Shown: positions 59,445 through 64,000 of the stretch, in pieces
Layout: the number at the start of each line of letters is the position of its first letter
How positions within the stretch are numbered: position 1 is the stretch's first letter
DNA from: Polyangium spumosum
GTDB lineage: Bacteria > Myxococcota_A > Polyangia > Polyangiales > Polyangiaceae
DNA: 64,000 nucleotides
Direction of reading: 5' to 3'
NCBI RefSeq assembly: GCF_009649845.1
Contig: NZ_WJIE01000006.1
Span: 186,001-250,000 of the forward strand
Position numbers and translations under genes: made by a program
Notes under the pieces: generated by a model
Seen by the model: the letters and a program-made list of their open reading frames with translations, nothing else
The model's database searches: none
What the model was told of the DNA's origin: nothing

Positions 59445-59596
59445 TCACGCGCGCGGGGGCCGTTTGGAGTCGCGGAAATCTAGCTTTTTTGTGCCTCTTG
59501 GGCAAGCGTGGCGGGGCCCTTTTCGTGAGGAAATCACGCCCGATCGACGCCCGTTTCGCGCGCTCGCTCCGGCGGCGCGGAGTGGCCGCCGCGAGG

Positions 59597-60727
59597 TCAG
59601 CCCGCGCCCTCGTCGAGCTCGCCGCGAAAGACCCGGAAGTCACGCCGCCCCTCGGCCGATATGTCCTCGGCGCGGATGAGCTCGGGCCGCGTGGTCGTCA
59701 GGAAAATCTGACCACGATGGAGCGCGAGGAATGAAAAGAGCGCGCCCGTTCGCTCCGGGTCGAGCTCGCTCGAGACGTCGTCGAGCAAGAGCAAGGGCTC
59801 GATCCCCCGCTCCTTGGCGATCGTCGCCGTCTCGGCCGCCTTGAGCGCCAGCGTGAGCGCGCGATGTTGCCCCTGCGAAGCCACGACCCGCGCCGGGTGC
59901 CCGTCGAGCAAGAGCTCGAGCTCGTCGCGATGCGGGCCAAACCCCGCCGACGCGCGAAACGCATCCCGCTTGCGACCCCGCGCGAGCTCCTCGCGCGCGG
60001 TCTCCACGTCGGCCGAGCCTCCCGGCACATACCGCGCCTCGAGCGCGAGGTCGGGCGCTGCGATCTGCGTGAAGGCGCCCTGCAGCTCGACCACGAGCGC
60101 CTCGGCCGCGGCCGCGCGCGCCCGCGTGAGGGCCGCGCCATGCTCGGCGCAAAGCGCCTCGAACGCGTCGAGCTCACGCGTATCGTCGCGCGGCGACTCC
60201 GCAGCGCGACGCAAGAGCTCGTGCCGCGCCCGGAGCGCATGGGTATACCTCGCCCGCGCCTCGGCGCTCTCGGGTCGCGTGAAGAGCGCGAGCCGGTCGA
60301 GCAGCGTGCGCCGCCCCTGCGCGGGCCCGCTCGACAGCGTGAGCTCTTCGGGGTGAAACACGACGACGGGCGAACGCGTCGCGTACTCGACGAGCGCGCG
60401 TGGCCGATTGCCATCGATACGCACGACGACGCTCTTGCCCTGCACGGCGGCCGTCTGCTCGCGCGGCAGCGCCGGCAACGCGCCGTCGCGCTCGACGAAG
60501 CGCGCCTTCACGCTCGCCGCCGCCTCGCCGTGCCGCACGAGCTCGCCGATGCGCGAGGTGCGGAAGCTCTTCGAGGTCGCGACGAAATAGATCGCCTCGA
60601 GCACGCTCGTCTTGCCGTGCCCGTTGTTGCCCCAGATCACGTTGAGCCGCGGCGCAGGCTCCATGTCCACGCGTTCGAGGACACGCAGGCCACGGATGCT
60701 CAGCCGTTCGAGCTCGAGGCGATTCAT
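59597..60727 (-). CDS. recF: DNA replication and repair protein RecF
   Basis: SMC-like ATPase that helps load RecA at gaps with RecO and RecR. The 376-residue protein has Walker A G33-NNGHGKT40, the signature S-Q-G-Q-H-R-A-L and Walker B L-L-L-L-D-D-V-S-S-E-L-D. It is full length. It lies between dnaN (73 bases upstream, with a palindromic repeat in the gap) and gyrB (about 257 bases downstream). Confidence 0.97.
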   Translation of the reverse strand: MNRLELERLSIRGLRVLERVDMEPAPRLNVIWGNNGHGKTSVLEAIYFVATSKSFRTSRIGELVRHGEAAASVKARFVERDGALPALPREQTAAVQGKSVVVRIDGNRPRALVEYATRSPVVVFHPEELTLSSGPAQGRRTLLDRLALFTRPESAEARARYTHALRARHELLRRAAESPRDDTRELDAFEALCAEHGAALTRARAAAAEALVVELQGAFTQIAAPDLALEARYVPGGSADVETAREELARGRKRDAFRASAGFGPHRDELELLLDGHPARVVASQGQHRALTLALKAAETATIAKERGIEPLLLLDDVSSELDPERTGALFSFLALHRGQIFLTTTRPELIRAEDISAEGRRDFRVFRGELDEGAG

Positions 60728-60742
60728 GATGTGGCGCGTGCT

Positions 60743-60793
60743 CTCACCCCGATCCGATAGCCCCTCTCCCGCGGGGAGAGGGGTTGGGGTGAG
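60743..60793. repeat. GC-rich palindromic intergenic repeat, copy 3
   Basis: Core CCCCTCTCCC-gcg-GGGAGAGGGG (60761-60783) with outer arms CTCACCCC (60743-60750) and GGGGTGAG (60786-60793). It fills the dnaN-recF spacer within a co-directional cluster. Confidence 0.8.
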
Positions 60794-60799
60794 GGGGTC

Positions 60800-61924
60800 T
60801 CAGATCCGCATCGGCATGATGACCGAGACGTAGCTCTCCGCCGCCGACTCCGTCGCGGGACGGATGACCGCCGGGTCGAGCTCGCCCGACACGCCGAGCA
60901 CCACCTCGTCGTCGCCGATCGCCGCGAGCACGTCGAGGAAGTACTGCGCGTTGAAGCCGATCGTCACCTCGGGCCCGTCGTAGTCGATCGGCACCTCGTC
61001 GAAGCCGTTGCCGCTCTCGGGGCTCTCGCTCGTGATGCGCAGCGCGCGCTGCGTGACCGTGAGCTTCACGCCGCCCGTGCGGTCGCTCGCCGCGAGCTTG
61101 ATGGCGCGCAGCGCGTCGGCGAGCTGGGCCCGCGGCGCGCGGATGCTCCGGTCGCTCATGTTCGGGATGACCTGCTGGTAGGGCGGGAACTGCGCGTCGA
61201 CGAGCTTGACCGAGAAGGTCATGCCGCCGATGCCGAAGAACGCGTTCGGACCGCTCTGCGTGATGTGGACCGTGGGCGCGTCCTTGTCGACGCCGGTGGT
61301 CAGGCGGCGCAGCTCCTCGATGGCCTTCTTCGGGATGAGCATCGTCGCCGTCGCGCTCGTGCCCTCGAGCGTGGCCTCCATCTTCGAGAGCCTGTGCCCG
61401 TCGGTCGTGACCATGCGGACGCGATGGCCGGCCCACTCGAAGAGCGCGCTGTTCACGTGCGCGCGTGTCTCGTCGGTCGAGATGCTGAAGTGCGTGCGCT
61501 CCATCAACCGCGACAGCAAGGTCACGGGCAGCTCGAGGGAGGGCGCGTCGGGCGCGGGCTTCGGGAGCTGGGGGAACTCGCTGCCGGGCATGCCGTGCAG
61601 CGTGTAGCGGCGCGGCGAACCCACGGCCTTGATGACCGTCTGCGCGCCTTCCCGCGCGGTCACCTGGATGGGCCCGTCGGGCATGGCCTTCACGCGGTCG
61701 AGCAGGTCCTTCGCGGGTACGGCCACGGAGCCTGCGCTCACGACTTCCGCCGCCGTCTGACCGCTGACCGAGAGGTAGAGGTCGGTCGCGGCGACGCGCA
61801 GCGTGTTGCCGTCGGCGTTCAGCAGCACGTTCGCGAGCACCGGCATGGCGCTCTTCTTGTCGGCGACGCCCTGACAACGGCCGACGAGGCGTTCGAGGTC
61901 TTTCTTCGCGATGACGAGGTCCAT
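60800..61924 (-). CDS. dnaN: DNA polymerase III sliding clamp (beta)
   Basis: Ring-shaped processivity factor of replication. The 374-residue protein has three repeats of the clamp fold; ends with the C-terminal V-I-M-P-M-R-I typical of DnaN. ATG 61924 is preceded by GAAGGG five bases upstream. dnaA is not adjacent; a candidate origin lies just upstream. It heads dnaN-recF-gyrB in the usual order. Confidence 0.97.
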   Translation of the reverse strand: MDLVIAKKDLERLVGRCQGVADKKSAMPVLANVLLNADGNTLRVAATDLYLSVSGQTAAEVVSAGSVAVPAKDLLDRVKAMPDGPIQVTAREGAQTVIKAVGSPRRYTLHGMPGSEFPQLPKPAPDAPSLELPVTLLSRLMERTHFSISTDETRAHVNSALFEWAGHRVRMVTTDGHRLSKMEATLEGTSATATMLIPKKAIEELRRLTTGVDKDAPTVHITQSGPNAFFGIGGMTFSVKLVDAQFPPYQQVIPNMSDRSIRAPRAQLADALRAIKLAASDRTGGVKLTVTQRALRITSESPESGNGFDEVPIDYDGPEVTIGFNAQYFLDVLAAIGDDEVVLGVSGELDPAVIRPATESAAESYVSVIMPMRI

Positions 61925-62442
61925 GGCCCTTCAACTCCGCCGCGGCTCAAGGCAGCGGGTCGGTCCCTCTTAGCAGGGTTATCGCCGGGGCGAAGGCCCA
62001 AAAGATGACCGAGGCAAACGTGACCAAGCCCACGCGTCCCCCTCCGATCTAGGGAAGATACTTAGATCTAGATCAGGTCGTGATCGTAGGGCCTGTGGAC
62101 GATGGGGAAAAGTCTGGATCGGCCCATAATTTCAATGACTTGCACGGGCAGGCGCCTGTGGAAGGTCAGGGGCAAGCCCGGGGTCGGGTCGGGGAAACCT
62201 TTACGGGCAGGCGGACCGGCCCGGTTCTCTCCCCAAGGGAGACCCGGAGATCACCGGAGGTTGTCCCCAGCTTCCCCCCGCTCGGCTGTGTGCCCCGTGG
62301 CCCTCTGCGGACGAGCGCGTGTGGCGCGCATCGCCAGCCGCGCCCCGTCGTGTGGGCCCGCGTCGTGGGAACGAAAACGCGATCGGCGAGCGATTTTGCA
62401 GTGGCCGCGCGCGACGGAATGGCCGAACGTAGGGCCCTCGCG
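61925..62442. other. Candidate replication origin region
   Basis: About 500 bases upstream of dnaN with no gene. It contains an AT-richer patch (GATACTTAGATCTAGATCAG near 62056), at least five GATC sites in 62046-62120, and DnaA-box-like 9-mers: TGTGGACGA at 62094-62102 (complement TCGTCCACA), TGTGGAAGG at 62157-62165, and TTGTCCCCA at 62261-62269. The Streptomyces-type box is TTGTCCACA. This layout resembles oriC next to dnaN, though dnaA itself is absent. It also contains the start region of a kinase. Confidence 0.5.
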
Positions 62443-64000
62443 ATGGGCGAACTCCGCTGCCGCCACTGCGGCATCCGGCACGATGAACGGCTCGTGATCT
62501 GCCCGGCGACGGGGCTCGCCATCGGGCCAGGGTCCGCTCTGCCGCCGCGCCAGGCGATGCACACGCCGCGTTCGTTCATCCCGCCCGCGCCGAGCATCCC
62601 GCGGCCGATGGGCATCCCCTCGCCACGCGTGCCCACGGTCACGCCCGCCCAGCACGCTCGCCCGGCGGCCCCCGGCGCCGCTGGCCGCCCCGAACCCGCC
62701 GGCGCGCAGAGCTCGCGCAAGCCCGAGCGGCGCGACTTCGTGGGGCAGGTCATCGGCGACAAGTACCGCGTGAAGGCGCTGCTCGGCGAGGGCGGCATGG
62801 GCGCGGTCTACGAGGCCGAGCACCTGGCGATCGGGCGCATCGTCGCGGTGAAGGTGCTGCACCCGAAGCACGCGCAGCAGGCCGACTCGGTCGCGCGCCT
62901 GCGGCACGAGGCGCGTATCGCCGGATCGATCGGCCACCCGAACATCTGCGAGATCCACGACCTCGGCCGCCTCGAAGACGGCACGCCGTACCTCGTGATG
63001 GAGCGGCTCGTCGGCGAGACGCTCGACCAGCGCATCAAGCGTGACGGCGCCTTGCCCGAGCGCGACGTCGCGGACGTGATGCACCAGGTGCTCTCCGCGC
63101 TCACGGCCGCGCACGGCAAGGGCATCATCCATCGCGACCTCAAGCCGGAGAACGTTTTTCTCGTCCGCAAGCCCGGCACGCCGCCCGTGGCGAAGCTGCT
63201 CGACTTCGGCATCTCCAAGGCGATCGACGAGGACACGGCCACCGACCTCACGATGCCCGGCATCGTCATGGGCACGCCGTACTACATGGCGCCCGAGCAG
63301 GCGCGCGGCGACCGCGGGCTCGACCACCGCGTCGACCTCTGGGCCGCAGGCGTGATCCTCTACGAGGCGCTCTCGGGCCGCCGCCCGTTCGTCGCGCGAA
63401 ACTACAACGCGCTGCTCGTGCAGATCCTCACCTCGAAGCACCGCTCGCTCGCCGAGGTGCGTCCGAACATCACGCGTGGGCTCGAGCGCGTCGTCGACAG
63501 GGCGCTCGCCAAGATGCGCGAGGACCGCTACCAGCACGCGGCCGAGTTCCAGGATGGACTGCGCCGCGCCCTCGAGCCCGAGCCGCCGCCGCCCTCGCGC
63601 CGCGCGCCGGTGCAGCCCGCGAAGATGTCGTTCTCCGAGGACGAGGACGACGAGACGATGGTGCTCTCGTTCTCGCGCAAGGACCTCGGCCTGCCCATCG
63701 CGCCGCCGCGCTCGTCACGCCAGGGCGCCCAGAGCTCCGCGAACGCGGGCCCGCCCTCGAGCCTCGCAGGCCCGCCGTCGACCAGGACGGCCCCGCACGG
63801 CCCCGCCGCGCCGCACCCGAGCGCGCCCTTGCCCGCGCCGCTGCCGCCGCCCTTGCCGCCGCCGTCGCACCCCGCGCAGCAGGCGTCGCAGGCCTCCGCC
63901 TCCTCGGCGGGCGCGCCGCCGCCCACCATGCCCGCGGGACAGCTCACGAGCATGGGCGTGGGCGGCGGTCGTGTCGCGTGGTTGCCCCCTCCGCCCGCGC
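62443..64000 (+). CDS. Ser/Thr protein kinase with N-terminal zinc-finger-like segment (partial)
   Basis: The frame runs off the right edge; 519 codons are visible from ATG 62443 (in-frame ATG 62419 and GTGs upstream are alternatives). The N-terminus has C-R-H-C-G and a later Cys (zinc-ribbon-like), then a 60-residue Pro-rich linker. The Pkn2-family kinase domain spans about 105-375, with G115-EGGMG, K137, H-R-D-L-K-P-E-N with D232, and D-F-G with D254; all catalytic residues are present. A Pro/Ala/Ser-rich segment follows. The remainder, possibly a membrane helix and sensor, is outside the window. Its promoter would lie inside the candidate origin. Confidence 0.9.
   Translation, partial: MGELRCRHCGIRHDERLVICPATGLAIGPGSALPPRQAMHTPRSFIPPAPSIPRPMGIPSPRVPTVTPAQHARPAAPGAAGRPEPAGAQSSRKPERRDFVGQVIGDKYRVKALLGEGGMGAVYEAEHLAIGRIVAVKVLHPKHAQQADSVARLRHEARIAGSIGHPNICEIHDLGRLEDGTPYLVMERLVGETLDQRIKRDGALPERDVADVMHQVLSALTAAHGKGIIHRDLKPENVFLVRKPGTPPVAKLLDFGISKAIDEDTATDLTMPGIVMGTPYYMAPEQARGDRGLDHRVDLWAAGVILYEALSGRRPFVARNYNALLVQILTSKHRSLAEVRPNITRGLERVVDRALAKMREDRYQHAAEFQDGLRRALEPEPPPPSRRAPVQPAKMSFSEDEDDETMVLSFSRKDLGLPIAPPRSSRQGAQSSANAGPPSSLAGPPSTRTAPHGPAAPHPSAPLPAPLPPPLPPPSHPAQQASQASASSAGAPPPTMPAGQLTSMGVGGGRVAWLPPPPA

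Overview
The window is very GC-rich DNA with the hallmarks of a myxobacterium of the Polyangiaceae/Sorangiineae type. It has many outer-surface lipoproteins whose lipobox cysteine is followed by long Gly-Gly-Ala/Met linkers, several orphan sensor kinases, ECF sigma factors, a PASTA-less Ser/Thr kinase and delta-proteobacterial housekeeping genes. Taxonomy is inferred from protein style, since no rRNA is present.

Region 1 (1-21062) is accessory and envelope related: small hypothetical proteins, thymidine kinase, a penicillin-binding transpeptidase, an OprO/P-like porin, phoH coupled to an unusual GAF/HD-GYP protein, a Bax-inhibitor-1 membrane protein, a PQQ-type sugar dehydrogenase lipoprotein, an AT-hook/winged-helix DNA-binding protein, and a run of lipoproteins (a BNR-like protein, a sulfatase-modifying-factor-like protein and three Gly-linker proteins, two of them clear paralogs).

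Region 2 (21273-33833) is the spc/alpha ribosomal cluster in one orientation: rplV-rpsC-rplP-rpmC-rpsQ-rplN-rplX-rplE-rpsN-rpsH-rplF-rplR-rpsE-rpmD-rplO-secY-adk-infA-rpmJ-rpsM-rpsK-rpsD-rpoA-rplQ. The first half of the classical S10 operon (rpsJ to rpsS) is absent upstream. An intrinsic terminator lies between rpsD and rpoA.

Region 3 (33861-48704) is mostly signalling: a TPR-type membrane protein with acylphosphatase, rho with a good promoter, a GAF histidine kinase, an Fe-S oxidoreductase and a HAMP histidine kinase in a row, an ECF sigma factor overlapping a small acidic membrane protein, tRNA-Gln(UUG), a GYF-domain membrane protein, a Cys-rich lipoprotein, and an operon of a membrane-anchored ECF sigma factor, a 79-residue protein and a TPR/PEGA envelope protein.

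Region 4 (48705-64000) holds an unexplained 0.9-kb gap, serS, clpB, a large FG-GAP surface lipoprotein, a small lipoprotein, and gyrB-recF-dnaN on the minus strand. Upstream of dnaN is a GATC-rich, AT-richer segment with DnaA-box-like sites (candidate oriC), then a Ser/Thr kinase running off the right edge. No CRISPR array, insertion sequence or prophage was seen. The most unusual candidates are the membrane-anchored sigma operon, the HD-GYP protein with a large insertion, the candidate origin, and the interrupted ribosomal cluster.
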